Positions 1 through 9,433 of a stretch of 54,257 nt of DNA are shown piece after piece. Each line of letters begins with the position of its first letter. Position 1 is the first letter of the stretch. The position numbers and the translations under genes are program-made. Below the pieces are notes generated by a model. That model was given only the letters and a program-made list of their open reading frames with translations. It made no database searches and was not told where the DNA came from. The DNA is from Nostoc sp. NMS2 (lineage in GTDB: Bacteria > Cyanobacteriota > Cyanobacteriia > Cyanobacteriales > Nostocaceae), in contig NZ_JABXKH010000037.1 of the NCBI RefSeq assembly GCF_017115105.1, positions 1 to 54,257 on the forward strand, read 5' to 3'.

Positions 1-60
1 GATAGTTTAGGGGTCGCCCTACGCAAAAATAGCTCGATGCCAGGGATAATTTTTTTAATG

Positions 61-96
61 AAACCCGCTAGCTTATATAACAGCTAGCGGGTTTTA
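61..96. terminator. Strong stem-loop terminator
   Basis: A perfect 12-bp stem (AAACCCGCTAGC at 61-72, its complement at 83-94) with a 10-nt loop runs into a short T run. It probably ends a gene that lies mostly before the window. No convincing reading frame can be assigned to the first 60 bases. Confidence 0.7.
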
Positions 97-150
97 GTTT
101 ATGCTGAATTTAGGATTGGATAAATTGCTATGGCTTATGACTCAAGAACT

Positions 151-632
151 GTAGTTTTTCACTCTCCCCCATTAAAAAGCAATTAAAAAGCAACAGGAAT
201 AGGAGGATGTTTTATACCTCGACGAGCCTGAGTAAGAATCATCGCAATATAAGCCCACGTGCTTATCTTCTCGCTTTGATTCTGAAACGGAAGTTTCACT
301 CCCCGTTGGTTCTAATTCTAGTGACGGTACTTTCTCTTTACTTTTAAATTGGTCTGATGATGGGGGTAACGAACTATTGCTTGAATTTTGCTCTAATTTT
401 TCTAGTTGTTCGACAGCTAAAGAATGAAGATTACCTGCAACTTCTACCAATTTCTCTTTATCCAGAGATTGGAAGTAGTTCTGGTTCATCTGTGAGAGGT
501 CTTCTTTGCTCAGTCGATTCATTCCTGCTTTGGCTTTGTTGCAAAATCATTTTTTACATTACCACACGATTGTCACCCCTACTTTTACCTACACTGCAAA
601 CTCTTGTTTTAGGGGGGAGAGTGAAAAATTAC
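151..632 (-). mobile_element. Internally deleted IS66-like element
   Basis: Near-identical inverted ends bound this stretch. The right end, read inward on the minus strand, is GTAATTTTTCACTCTCCCCC, and the left end at 151-170 differs by one base. The GTAA start is typical of IS66-family ends. The interior is only about 440 bp and holds a transposase fragment, so the element cannot move by itself. I see no 8-bp target duplication: the flanks are CAAGAACT on the left and TCTCCCTT on the right. The element is therefore old or was reshaped after insertion. Its right end carries the stop codon of the neighbouring isomerase gene. Confidence 0.65.
172..522 (-). pseudogene. IS66-family transposase N-terminal fragment (remnant)
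   Basis: The first 60 or so residues look like the amino end of IS66 TnpC transposases: a coiled, Leu/Glu-rich stretch followed by the signature NSSNSSLPPSSD at about residues 46-57. The DDE catalytic core is missing. After about residue 88 the reading becomes Ser/Tyr-rich and unlike a protein. In another frame the same bases (about 182-255) read WAYIAMILTQARRGIKHPP, ending IPVAF and a stop, which looks like a genuine carboxyl end. The simplest reading is an internal deletion that joined the two ends of a transposase out of frame. Confidence 0.65.
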
Positions 633-1408
633 TCTCCCTTTCCTCCTATGCTCCTTTCCCCTTGTGGCGCAGACATGATTTGCTTTTGCTGTTCTTGTAG
701 CCAGGTTTCAAAGAGTTCATTCAGCAGGCGCACTTTCATAAATTCATCCAGTTGTGCGGGGATAAATTTTTCCAGCCGCAAAATCACGAACCAGTCGGCG
801 ATGCGGGTAGGGGGCAATATCTGACCTGGTTGACTGCTAGATAGCATTTGCACCATTACAGGATGTAGTGCATTCAGTTCAATCGGGCCTACTAAGCCTC
901 CAGTTTGGGCTTCTGGCCCGAGTGAATATTCACGCGCCAAGTCAGCAAAAGAGTTTTCTTTTGCCTGAATGCGGAAGTAAAGTTCTTGGGCAATTCCTAC
1001 ATCCTGGGTTCGCAGTAGGGAATAAATTACTTTGTCTAGTTTTGCCTTGGACTGAAAGAAGTAGGATTCTAGTTTATTACCCCAAGTAGCGTGCTTGAAT
1101 TTTTCAATTTTGAGCTTACGAGTGGTAATCACTTCTAGTTGTTCGGTAGTCAGCCCTTGATGTGCCATCCAAGCCTGGATGTCTTCTTCATTTCTGAACT
1201 GTTTTTCAACGTAAAACTGCTGTTTGGCTTGGGCTATTTCCTCAGATGTACACTCTATTGCTATCTTGTCGGAGCGTGAATTTTGCTCTATGGCCTCATC
1301 GATGATCAATTCTCTCTGCAACTGTGGCAGCATTTGGTAATTTCCTAGCAAGGAAATCAGTTCACTCGCTGTGATTGTACGATTACCGATTTGGATCGCT
1401 TCAGTCAT
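629..1408 (-). CDS. Parvulin-type (PpiC) peptidylprolyl isomerase
   Basis: 259-residue protein with a long helical N-terminal half (about 1-120, Glu/Gln-rich, SurA/PrsA-like) and a rotamase-like half (about 125-225) with the parvulin pattern FADLAREYSLGPEAQTGGLVG. Such proteins catalyse cis-trans isomerisation of prolyl bonds and act as folding helpers. There is no signal peptide, so it may be cytoplasmic; in Nostoc similar proteins lie near peptide exporters, but none is visible here. The last residues (after LQEQQKQ) look non-conserved, and the TAA stop lies inside the inverted end of the adjacent IS66-like element, so the original tail may have been replaced. ATG start at 1408. Confidence 0.8.
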   Translation of the reverse strand: MTEAIQIGNRTITASELISLLGNYQMLPQLQRELIIDEAIEQNSRSDKIAIECTSEEIAQAKQQFYVEKQFRNEEDIQAWMAHQGLTTEQLEVITTRKLKIEKFKHATWGNKLESYFFQSKAKLDKVIYSLLRTQDVGIAQELYFRIQAKENSFADLAREYSLGPEAQTGGLVGPIELNALHPVMVQMLSSSQPGQILPPTRIADWFVILRLEKFIPAQLDEFMKVRLLNELFETWLQEQQKQIMSAPQGERSIGGKGE

Positions 1409-1938
1409 TAGCTTTCGGGCATCTCAATAATATCTAGTTTGTTAAAGAAGCTAAACCGTAGCCCATTCACTGGGAGCTTTTGTCTTAATTTTACCGAGTT
1501 AGGTACACTTACCTCACTTTTTCAATAATTACACACTTTAAAATATACAGATCATATATGTTTTTATAAAATATTTTACGTAAAAACGGCAACACGTGAA
1601 GACAAGATTAAAAGGGATTATCCCTCTTTCATGAAAGTGGGTTCAAACTTGATAGCGGTTCTTGACCTAGTGAGATACGTTTTCAAAGCTACTAAGCTTA
1701 GGAAAAAAGATTTGGGTGTACCTCAGTTGCTTAGGAAACGCTATACTTCGTTGGCTGTAACGTCGAAAACTCGTTAATTTATCCGAGACTGACAAAATTA
1801 GGGTTATTTCTCTTTCGCCCTCGGACAGAGGTTGGGTAAAATCTGCTAAGTACAGACAACCATAAATCTGGCAATAGCTAGATGTTGTAATTCTCTCAAA
1901 CGCTATAATCTACATCTGTTGCACCGAGAGATTAACTT
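1409..1938. other. Intergenic region between divergent genes
   Basis: 530 bases separate the divergent isomerase gene and the gene at 1939. The stretch is AT-rich and must hold both promoters. I see no RNA gene, repeat or long open frame, and no regulatory site I would name. Confidence 0.5.
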
Positions 1939-3273
1939 GTGGATGTCATTTTAGAACGATCGCACGAATTAAAAAAAGCCTTAGTTGATTTTGTCCTTGA
2001 TGCTGAAGGCGAACTGGCACAAGCACTGGAAACTTATGCAGCAGCACAGTTGCGCCGTGGAAGTGGGGATAGTACCCAGCAGGACTTAATCATCGATAGC
2101 TTTCTAACAGCAGGCAAAGTCGGTGATAAGTCTCCATTAGAGTTGTTTATCGAAAGCCATCCAGATTTAGAAGAGAGCGATCGCAATCTGATCAAAAGCT
2201 GGCATCATAGTTTTATTGGTTTATTTGCCATTACTAACATCCTACCTGATGGCTTTGAATTGACGAACTGGTTGACCGATAAATGCTACGTCGTCAAGCC
2301 TAACAATACCCAAACATTACAGGCAATATCTCGGTTGAAAATAGGAGAAATTTTACTAACTCGCATTTCTCCTGTTACCGACACCTACTGGATGTTGTCT
2401 GGCCCTTACACAATAATGGGTAAATTAGGGAAACCAAAACTGGCTGTAGCAATTGGCAATTTCAAAGAAAACTATAAAAGTAATCTTTATAGCGATGCTC
2501 CAGACTTGCTAGAAGAAGCTTGGCAGTCAGTAGAACAATATCATCAGCAGTTTGTGGACTTTTTTGGCACTGATGAAATAACACTATCTGGATACCATCT
2601 TAATAAGAAAATTGCGGAATTTCAAGAAATAATTACTGAAAAAACCTTTGCAGCAGCAGGAATTGATACTTCCAAATCCTTGGCGGAAGTGGCAGAAGCC
2701 GCTGGCATTGGAGACGAGGAAATCAAAGCAGCAGCACAAGAGTTTGGCGCTGATTCTAACGTAGTCTCTCAGGTGTTGAACAGCAAAGGCGGCAATAGCA
2801 AAATGGTTATGCCAAAGGTCGATTTACCTGCCGAACTAAAAAAAGCAGAACAGGTAACGGCTCTTTCTCATCCCCGTTGGGGACAAATGTTTTTACCAAC
2901 ATATAGTAAGGTACAAGCAATCTTATTAGCAGAAGACTGGCAAAGTGTTCAAGGGGCGGAAAAACTAGTTCGCTACTATCTCGAAGATAAAAGTATTAAT
3001 GCCTTTATTTGGCATCGATTAGCGCAACAATATCCAACTCAATTAGAAAATGTGTTGCAAATAGTTCTACAACGTCCAGAGTTTCATCTTGAAAGTGACT
3101 TGGATGCGCTTTTGCAAGAATTCCACAAACCTATTGAGCCAGAGTTACCAGATATTGCTAGTGTACCTATACATTTGCATAACTTATTTCAGGAAGCTTT
3201 AGGAGAAGTTAACAAATCTAAACCAAAGGGTAAAGGGCAAGCAAAGCCAGCAAAGGGTTTTCAACGAGGTTAG
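1939..3273 (+). CDS. Conserved cyanobacterial protein of unknown function
   Basis: 444 residues, GTG start. The protein is soluble, acidic and mostly helical, with no signal peptide or membrane segment. The N-terminal half (about 1-220) is a globular domain; residues 225-290 are Ala/Glu-rich helices; residues 290-430 form a second helical region containing WGQMFLPTYSKVQAILLAEDWQ; the tail is short and Lys/Gly-rich (KSKPKGKGQAKPAKG). I do not recognise a characterised family. The stop codon TAG is formed by the TA target of the adjoining MITE plus the first base of that MITE, so the tail may have been changed by the insertion. Confidence 0.75.
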   Translation: MDVILERSHELKKALVDFVLDAEGELAQALETYAAAQLRRGSGDSTQQDLIIDSFLTAGKVGDKSPLELFIESHPDLEESDRNLIKSWHHSFIGLFAITNILPDGFELTNWLTDKCYVVKPNNTQTLQAISRLKIGEILLTRISPVTDTYWMLSGPYTIMGKLGKPKLAVAIGNFKENYKSNLYSDAPDLLEEAWQSVEQYHQQFVDFFGTDEITLSGYHLNKKIAEFQEIITEKTFAAAGIDTSKSLAEVAEAAGIGDEEIKAAAQEFGADSNVVSQVLNSKGGNSKMVMPKVDLPAELKKAEQVTALSHPRWGQMFLPTYSKVQAILLAEDWQSVQGAEKLVRYYLEDKSINAFIWHRLAQQYPTQLENVLQIVLQRPEFHLESDLDALLQEFHKPIEPELPDIASVPIHLHNLFQEALGEVNKSKPKGKGQAKPAKGFQRG

Positions 3274-3449
3274 TAACTCACCGTTCGCGCAATGGCATTC
3301 ATGCTCGAAACCAAATAACCCTTGGACTCGGTGTTGGCGCAGAATTTCTGTAGCTTGTTGCAACATTTTTTTTGATGACATTTGGGAAGTTTCTTTACCT
3401 ATCCCTTATTTCATCAAATTAATTCTCTATTAGGCGAACGGTGAGTAAC
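3273..3449. mobile_element. 177-bp MITE with TA target duplication
   Basis: The ends are 16-bp inverted repeats (GTAACTCACCGTTCGC on the left, one mismatch on the right) bounded by TA at 3271-3272 and TA at 3450-3451. TA duplication is the habit of IS630/Tc1-type elements. On the minus strand a short frame opens about 70 bp inside the right end (MSSKKMLQQATEILRQHRVQ, from 3381) and runs to the left end. It may be the start of the parent transposase gene, but I cannot assign its family. Confidence 0.75.
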
Positions 3450-3451
3450 TA

Positions 3452-3931
3452 CTAAAGAAAGAAGTAGCTAATTGAGAACACAAAAAACCCCGACTTGATA
3501 GCCGAGGTAGATGGGAGAAGTTCAAATGTTGATTAAATATAGCGATACCGAAACCTGCTTTTCTTAGCTAACACCAGTTATATAGTTAAGCTTAGTCTTT
3601 GATAAGTTATGTAAATAAATTTAACAACAATATTACAAATAGTCAACTATACTTGACAAAAAAATTCTGATAACCTTTATAAGAACTACTTATCAGTTAG
3701 AGTATAGGATTTTTTTAGAGACGTGGTGAACAAAATAGGCAAAATAAAACGGGTTACTGGCTAAGATAGTGGGATGAAAATGAGAAGCGATCTGCTTTAG
3801 AGGTAGAAAACTGAGTGATTAGCTGCATAAATTAAGGTAGTCGGAATTAAGCCAGAGATTTGAGAAGCTAGCTACTAGATCGCTAAAGTCTTTACAATTC
3901 CTTTGTTAGCTCAAAAAGTATTTCTCGACCT
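3452..3931. other. Gene-free region upstream of dapB
   Basis: 480 AT-rich bases without a credible frame. A weak GC-containing hairpin followed by little T lies near 3485-3510. The dapB promoter is presumably here, but no box can be named with confidence. Confidence 0.4.
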
Positions 3932-4768
3932 ATGACGAATCAAGCTCCTATCCCGGTTATTGTCAACGGTGCTGCTGGTAAAATGGGCCGTGAGGTGATT
4001 AAGGCGGTGGCGCAAGCGCCTGACTTAAACCTAGTGGGTGCAATTGACCACAGTTTGGAACATCAAGATAAAGACGCTGGAGAATTGGCGGGTTTAAGCG
4101 AACCCCTGGAAGTGCCAATTACCAATCAATTGGAACCGATGTTAGGGTATGTGGCTGGCGACAGACAGTCTCCTCCAGGGGTAATTGTAGACTTTACTCA
4201 TCCCGATTCAGTTTATGACAATATTCGTAGTGCGATCGCTTACGGTATTCGTCCAGTAGTCGGCACCACTGGGTTAAGTGCAGAACAAATTCAAGACTTG
4301 GCAGACTTTGCCGACAAAGCTAGCACTGGTTGTCTAATTATTCCTAATTTTTCCATTGGCATGGTGCTATTGCAACAAGCTGCGATCGCAGCCTCAAAAT
4401 ATTTTGACCATGTGGAAATTATCGAACTGCATCACAACCAAAAAGCTGATGCTCCCAGTGGTACTGCCATTCAAACGGCGCAGTTACTAGGAGAATTGGG
4501 TAAAACTTTTAACCCTTCTCTTGTAGAAGAAACGGAAAAATTACCAGGAGCTAGAGGCAGTGTAGCAGATGAAGGGATTAGAATTCATAGCGTGCGCTTG
4601 CCAGGATTGATTGCTCATCAAGAAGTTATTTTTGGCGCAGCAGGACAGATTTATACTTTACGACATGATACGAGCGATCGCGCTTGCTATATGCCAGGAG
4701 TGCTACTAGCAATTCGCAAAGTCTTAGAGCTAAAGTCGTTAGTATATGGATTAGAAAAGATACTTTAG
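3932..4768 (+). CDS. dapB: 4-hydroxy-tetrahydrodipicolinate reductase
   Basis: 278 residues, full length for DapB, ATG start. It reduces hydroxy-tetrahydrodipicolinate with NAD(P)H in the diaminopimelate/lysine pathway. Visible marks are the nucleotide-binding loop [11 protein letters not shown] at about residues 11-21, the FTHPDSV and GTTGL segments, and the catalytic signature [15 protein letters not shown] at about residues 166-180, which contains the His and Lys used in catalysis and substrate binding. The gene is followed 25 bp later by a membrane protein gene on the same strand. Confidence 0.95.
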   Translation: MTNQAPIPVIVNGAAGKMGREVIKAVAQAPDLNLVGAIDHSLEHQDKDAGELAGLSEPLEVPITNQLEPMLGYVAGDRQSPPGVIVDFTHPDSVYDNIRSAIAYGIRPVVGTTGLSAEQIQDLADFADKASTGCLIIPNFSIGMVLLQQAAIAASKYFDHVEIIELHHNQKADAPSGTAIQTAQLLGELGKTFNPSLVEETEKLPGARGSVADEGIRIHSVRLPGLIAHQEVIFGAAGQIYTLRHDTSDRACYMPGVLLAIRKVLELKSLVYGLEKIL

Positions 4769-4793
4769 ACTTTAAATACACAATTGGGCATTC

Positions 4794-5480
4794 ATGTTAG
4801 TACCACTGACTCGCCAGAAATTTGAACAAGTTATCCCCCTAATTGCCACTGGTTTGCAGTACAAGTACTATTGGGGGAAGTTTTCAAATTTTTTGCAACG
4901 GCTGTTAATTTCTGTAGTTGCCATAGTTGTTATATTGCTTGTGACAGTCGTTTTTAAGCTTGAGTTTGCTTCAATAGTATTTGTGCTAGGGGTAGTTGGC
5001 GCTTTTTTTTGGCTGTGGTATCCAGTGTTTCAAGCAAGTATGCGAAATTTGCAATGCCGCCGCTATAAGTATGGCGGCTTTTTCCGTGGTCGAGTCCTAG
5101 ATTGGTGGATAACAGACCAGTTGATGGGGAAACAAGAAACAGTCAACAGCAAAGGCGAACTGGTGATTGTGGAAAATCGAGAAAAACAAATTAACTTAGA
5201 GGTGGGTGATGAAACAGGATTTACCATTGAGTTTATAGCACCATTACGTCCTGCCCACAAAGTTATTACTCGCGGTCAAATTGCCGAAATGGTAGTGCTG
5301 TCAAATCGTCCAGATTTGAGCAGTATTGAACAATTTAGCGATATATACATTCCCAGTCGTGACCTATGGATTAGTGATTATCCTTATCTGCGCCGGGATT
5401 TCTTTAACGAAGTCGGTCGTCGCTTGCGTGAAGACCAACAACAAAAACCGCGTCGTCGCCGTCGTAGAGTCGAGGATTGA
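4794..5480 (+). CDS. Conserved cyanobacterial membrane protein
   Basis: 228 residues. Two adjacent membrane segments (about 35-55 and 58-78) are followed by a soluble, probably cytoplasmic domain of about 140 residues and a very basic tail (KPRRRRRR). Orthologues in cyanobacterial genomes are sometimes labelled phosphate ABC transporter permease, but this protein lacks the permease fold and I would not use that name. It starts 25 bp after dapB and is probably co-transcribed with it. Function unknown. Confidence 0.75.
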   Translation: MLVPLTRQKFEQVIPLIATGLQYKYYWGKFSNFLQRLLISVVAIVVILLVTVVFKLEFASIVFVLGVVGAFFWLWYPVFQASMRNLQCRRYKYGGFFRGRVLDWWITDQLMGKQETVNSKGELVIVENREKQINLEVGDETGFTIEFIAPLRPAHKVITRGQIAEMVVLSNRPDLSSIEQFSDIYIPSRDLWISDYPYLRRDFFNEVGRRLREDQQQKPRRRRRRVED

Positions 5481-5518
5481 AAAAAAAGTCGAACAATTTT
5501 GGATTTTAGATTGACCTC

Positions 5519-5714
5519 ATACCAATTTAATGTGAAGTTGCACATATCTCGATCCCCCTAAATCCACGCCACTTGCTTCATTTGGGGAGACCCCTGTTCC
5601 CGCAGTGGCTCCCCGATAAATTGGGGGACTTTGATAGATGTTTTTCCGGTTCCCCCCTTAATAAGGGGGGTTAGGGGGGATCTAATTCTATGCAGCTTCA
5701 TAAAAAATTGGTAT
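5519..5714. repeat. Imperfect inverted-repeat element, about 196 bp
   Basis: Ends of about 24 bp (left begins ATACCAATTTAATGTGAAGT; right is its imperfect complement ending AATTGGTAT) enclose G/C-run palindromes, including CCCCCCTTAATAAGGGGGG near 5652-5670. It has the build of a non-coding cyanobacterial MITE. I see no clear target duplication. Confidence 0.55.
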
Positions 5715-5923
5715 CATACCGTCAATGCTAAGGCTTGAATAAATAATTTTGGCTCTTCAGTTCATTTTATGGAATCGAATAATAAATAAAATCTAATCAT
5801 AGCCTGTGTTTCTTGCTGTTACTGGATTTTAAATTTTTGAACCTTTCTATAAAACTGCGATTTTAATGCCGTACCATAAAACCAACGCAAGAACCATAAT
5901 TTTTAAATTTGGGGGCTTTAAAC

Positions 5924-6030
5924 CAATACAGTTTAGTTAAGCATTTCTTTCTTTTCTTCCTTTGCGTGCTTCGCGGTTCGTTAAAAAAATTCACTTTGAC
6001 AAAGAGTAAAGCCTTAACTGAACCGTATTG
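5924..6030. mobile_element. MITE of the CAATACGG family, copy 1
   Basis: 107 bp with terminal inverted repeats matching CAATACGGTTCAGTTAAG (left copy has two changes). It is flanked by an exact 10-bp duplication, GGCTTTAAAC, at 5914-5923 and 6031-6040. The core, read on the minus strand, contains AACGAACCGCGAAGCACGCA, a motif related to sequences near 24699 and 22062. It encodes nothing. Confidence 0.8.
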
Positions 6031-6106
6031 GGCTTTAAACCTTTTTAAAGGTTAAATCTTTCAATCCAAAATTTGGTCAAGGAAGCAGGATAATGTAATC
6101 AATTTG

Positions 6107-7522
6107 CTAACGAGAGCATCCCACTTTGATGAGTTTCCCTTTTAAACGATAGGTAACAGACCCACAACTAAAACCTGCCGAATTAGACTCTACATAAGTC
6201 TGCATAGGTGGATTTTGTTTATCTAACCGCCATTTCCAATTACCAGATATTTTTTTTAGAGTGGGATACTTTTTTAAAAACTGTGAGCCTGCAATAATAT
6301 CGTGAGTTCCCTTAACACTTACCTTAGAACTATTAAGGTATATATTGTAATTGTAAATAACGTTTTTGTTTTTATTATTACTATTAACAGGTTTGCCAGG
6401 ATAAGCATAGAGAATGTTCTTAAAAATCCTGACATCAGATGATACATTAGCAAATATTTGCCCATCTTTAATTTCGGGGCTTTGATTATTTAAAACAGCA
6501 GTATTATTTATAATATCAACATGATCGCTTAAAAATGTATGAATACCTGAACCACCATTATTAAATGTCAGATTGTTTTTAACTAAAGTGCGTCCTTGAT
6601 ATGCACCTAATTTTGAGTTATTCTGATTATTTCTTGAAGTATCGATAATAATGCCATTACCATCTGTAATCTTTCCGACTGCAATCCAAGGGATAAACAT
6701 ACGATTGTTATAAGTCTTGTTGTTGGTAACAAACATCTTGTATCCCCGGTTGTTGTCAAAATTCCAATTGCTCAACATCGAAATACCACTGCAACCATAA
6801 ACGCTGTACCAAGCATTATCGAACACTACGTTATTATTTATTGTCACGTAGTCTGATTCAATGGCTGCAATGCCTACTCCTCCACACTTGTGTACCTTGT
6901 TATTGACAACACGTATATGGTGAGTGTGACCATTTTTTCGTCCATCCACGTTGATGCAGTTTCCATTCGTCAGTGGGTTTAGTTTGTTAGTTTTCTGACT
7001 CATTGCATAATCTAGGGTTACATTGTCATTGTTCCCTATGACTTCAAGCCCATTTATCTCAATATATGACGCTCCACTGTGAATCAAAATTCCATTCCAT
7101 CCATTGTGCTTAATTTTCGGACGATGGCCAGGATATGCTTTAAACTTAATCCATGCATTTGCTTTTCCAGAGCGAGTAATAGATACTACCTGTCCATTTG
7201 GGTTTGCATTCCTGTACACTCCGTTCATAATCAGTACGGTGTCCCCAGGGTTAGTCAGATTTGCTGCCTTTTGAATTGTCCTAAAGGCGGATGAATTAGA
7301 GAGTCCGCTATTTTTGTCGTTTCCAGTAACACTAACATAGTATGTTTTCGGAGTCGTTTTAGTGCCTATTAGCTGGCGACTCGATACGATCATTTCCTTG
7401 TTAGTGGATACTTGATGGACGTTTTCAACTAAAGATACTTTTATATTTTCTCCCTTAGCAAAAAGACTCAATACTAAGGGAATTGTAAAATATACACTTA
7501 AATTGAAACCTGGAATTACCAC
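6107..7522 (-). CDS. Secreted right-handed beta-helix protein (DUF1565-like)
   Basis: 471 residues, GTG start, with a hydrophobic N-terminus (about 8-25) that fits a signal peptide or anchor. At about residues 60-100, YYVSVTGNDKNSGLSNSSAF plus FRTIQKAANLTNPGDTVLI is the typical opening of DUF1565/parallel beta-helix proteins. It is followed by many Asn-rich turns (VVNNKVHKCGG, INNNVVFDN, VTNNKTYNN, VKNNLTFNNGGSGI) stacking as about ten helical rungs. Relatives are polysaccharide lyases or adhesins; no catalytic site can be assigned. A C-terminal pair of Cys (FSCGS, KVGCSR) may form a disulfide. A role on the cell surface or in slime is an inference. Confidence 0.75.
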   Translation of the reverse strand: MVIPGFNLSVYFTIPLVLSLFAKGENIKVSLVENVHQVSTNKEMIVSSRQLIGTKTTPKTYYVSVTGNDKNSGLSNSSAFRTIQKAANLTNPGDTVLIMNGVYRNANPNGQVVSITRSGKANAWIKFKAYPGHRPKIKHNGWNGILIHSGASYIEINGLEVIGNNDNVTLDYAMSQKTNKLNPLTNGNCINVDGRKNGHTHHIRVVNNKVHKCGGVGIAAIESDYVTINNNVVFDNAWYSVYGCSGISMLSNWNFDNNRGYKMFVTNNKTYNNRMFIPWIAVGKITDGNGIIIDTSRNNQNNSKLGAYQGRTLVKNNLTFNNGGSGIHTFLSDHVDIINNTAVLNNQSPEIKDGQIFANVSSDVRIFKNILYAYPGKPVNSNNKNKNVIYNYNIYLNSSKVSVKGTHDIIAGSQFLKKYPTLKKISGNWKWRLDKQNPPMQTYVESNSAGFSCGSVTYRLKGKLIKVGCSR

Positions 7523-7623
7523 AAGAAAAAGGCTCCTTGGTCAAGACTATTTAACAAAAATATCAGGATATTCAGTGATTTTGAATACTTTTTTGAATAA
7601 AAAATACAGTAGAGCCGACTTTT

Positions 7624-8253
7624 CTAGCTCCCCCGATTTCCATCTTGTCCATAGGCTTGCCAAGCCAAGTCTACCAATCCATCAACGATCGCAGCTGCTA
7701 CAACTGCATTACCTTTGCGACTCTCAATTGTAATATGGGGCACTAAGGAGTCTTGTAAACGCCCCTTCGCTTCATCAACATTGACAAATCCCACTGGAGT
7801 CGCAATTATCAAAGCAGGTCTAATTTCCTCAGCCTCTATTAAATCAACTAGTACTGTTAGTGCTGTTTGTGCTTGACCAATCACAAAAATACCCTCTGGA
7901 TAACGCTTTGCTAAGGTTTCGATTCCCCATGCTGCCCGAGTTTTTTCTTTTTGAGGGCGTGTCAGAGCTTCCATGCTGCAATACACTGGATTAGCAAAGG
8001 TGTTTTGAATCTCAGATGCAATACCTACTTGTACCATCGGGACATCTACCACAATCGTGGTACGCGCGGCTAGTGCTGCTGCTCCTGCTTGTAAGGCACG
8101 CTCAGAAAAACGAATCAAAGACTTATACTCAAAGTCAGCTGTAGAGTATATTACCCGCCGCACAATCTCATATTCTGCGGGTGAAAAGACATGATTTTCA
8201 ATTTCATTATCAATGATTGCTAAACTTTGAGCATCAGTTACGTGCCATTCCAT
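7624..8253 (-). CDS. cobH: Precorrin-8X methylmutase
   Basis: 209 residues, normal for CobH/CbiC, which moves a methyl group from C-11 to C-12 in corrin (vitamin B12) synthesis. Visible motifs are SPAEYEIVRRVIYSTADFEY, VVDVPMVQVGI, IVIGQAQTALT-like FVIGQAQTALTVLVDLIEA and IIATPVGFVNVDEAKGRL. The position that is His in the well-studied CobH (VIHxxxDFEY) reads Tyr here; I believe this is common in cyanobacterial versions but cannot confirm it. No other cobalamin gene is adjacent. Confidence 0.9.
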   Translation of the reverse strand: MEWHVTDAQSLAIIDNEIENHVFSPAEYEIVRRVIYSTADFEYKSLIRFSERALQAGAAALAARTTIVVDVPMVQVGIASEIQNTFANPVYCSMEALTRPQKEKTRAAWGIETLAKRYPEGIFVIGQAQTALTVLVDLIEAEEIRPALIIATPVGFVNVDEAKGRLQDSLVPHITIESRKGNAVVAAAIVDGLVDLAWQAYGQDGNRGS

Positions 8254-8306
8254 TTTTCTTGAGCTTCTTAAATAATTAGCTTTCAGCTTATCAGCTTCAG
8301 GGATTT

Positions 8307-8368
8307 AGGAGTTAGGAGTTAGGAGTTAATTAAAACTCATAACTCCTAACTCAGCACTTATAACTCAT
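8307..8368. repeat. Heptamer repeat (GGAGTTA) with inverted half
   Basis: Three direct GGAGTTA units (8308-8328) face an inverted series of AACTCAT/AACTCCT units (8336-8368). It is of the short tandem heptamer type common in Nostoc. The stop codon of the adjacent psb32-like gene lies in the inverted half. Confidence 0.7.
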
Positions 8369-9167
8369 TATTAGAAGAAGGCCGGCTGAAAACAGGAGAT
8401 AAGTAGGCAACCAAGACACCGATAATAAAGCCAGAGATATTGCGAACTAGAGGTAGCCAGTCGCTTGTGCGTGTAACCACTGGCCCAATACCAAAGGCAA
8501 TAAATAAGATCCCCCATAAAGGTGAGAAAATTAAAGCCCATTGCCAAGCAAAAACTTGTCCTTTCTCGCGGGGTTGAGCGGCAAATCCACAAATTACCCC
8601 ACCAATAACTGAGGTAATCAAGGTGAGAATCCATTGCTCTCGTGGCAGTCCGGGAACAACATTGCAACCACCTTTGAGCAAACAGCCTTTAACAGATTCT
8701 AAAGCTTGCAGAATAGCTTGGTCTTCGCCTTCTTCGCGGACAAAGTACAAATTACCAAAGCGGGTTTGCAGTTCTATCCAGAATGTCCTGGGTAAAAGTT
8801 CATAAACAGCATCGCCGACGCTAAAACTGAGGATGTTACCGCCACGAGAATCAGCAACTAGTAAAATGCTTTTGTCATCCAAACCCCAATATTTTATAAC
8901 CGCCCGACCTGGGGTGCGGTCATACTGAGTCAATACTCGCAGTTTCCAGCCTGTATCGGCTTCAAACTGTTCTAAATCTTTGACAAGCTTTTCTTCTTGC
9001 AGCACAGGCAGAGATTTAGCTAAGTCTACAACTGGGGTAAAGGTTTCAGGGAGTAACTCAGGATTGTCATAAGCCAGTGCTGGGGGAGAATGCATGACCC
9101 AAATTGACCCAGCCAGGAAAAATACTGCAATAGATACCAGAATTCGTCGCCAAAAACAAGATTGCAT
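8358..9167 (-). CDS. psb32: Psb32-like TPM-domain protein (photosystem II repair)
   Basis: 269 residues from the ATG at 9167; a TTG at 9206 would add 13 residues but leaves a worse signal peptide. The signal peptide ends near PPALA. A TPM domain (about 30-165) follows, with LRVLTQYDRTPGRAVIKYWG and ILLVADSRGGNILSFSVGDA. Three hydrophobic segments lie in the last 90 residues. This layout matches cyanobacterial Psb32/TLP18.3, a lumenal protein that helps photosystem II recover from photodamage. The last residues (NNEL and stop) run into the heptamer repeat. Confidence 0.75.
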   Translation of the reverse strand: MQSCFWRRILVSIAVFFLAGSIWVMHSPPALAYDNPELLPETFTPVVDLAKSLPVLQEEKLVKDLEQFEADTGWKLRVLTQYDRTPGRAVIKYWGLDDKSILLVADSRGGNILSFSVGDAVYELLPRTFWIELQTRFGNLYFVREEGEDQAILQALESVKGCLLKGGCNVVPGLPREQWILTLITSVIGGVICGFAAQPREKGQVFAWQWALIFSPLWGILFIAFGIGPVVTRTSDWLPLVRNISGFIIGVLVAYLSPVFSRPSSNNEL

Positions 9168-9433
9168 GGACGTTTTTATACAAATATCAACGGTAGAAGT
9201 GAACAAGTTGTTTTATAAAGAGTACGGGAAAAATGATAGTTCTTTACACTTGTTTACTTTACTCTAATCTAAGGGATCAAAGCAAAGGGTTTTTAGGGAG
9301 TGGGGACTGGGCAGTGGCATTCATGAAATTTTAAGATAAAGTGCATTTTGTCAATCAGTCAAAATACTCAAAATTCACTAAGCTATGACGGAGTTCCCCA
9401 TACAATAAAAGAAGCATTATTTATAAGTGAAAG

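Noticed and set aside
3199..3381. 60-codon minus-strand frame as an independent gene
   Set aside because: It spans the MITE and the end of the opposite gene. Only its MITE part may be a transposase remnant.
8120..8175. Tyr in place of a catalytic His in CobH as evidence of lost activity
   Set aside because: I believe cyanobacterial relatives share the Tyr, so it is noted but not claimed as unusual.
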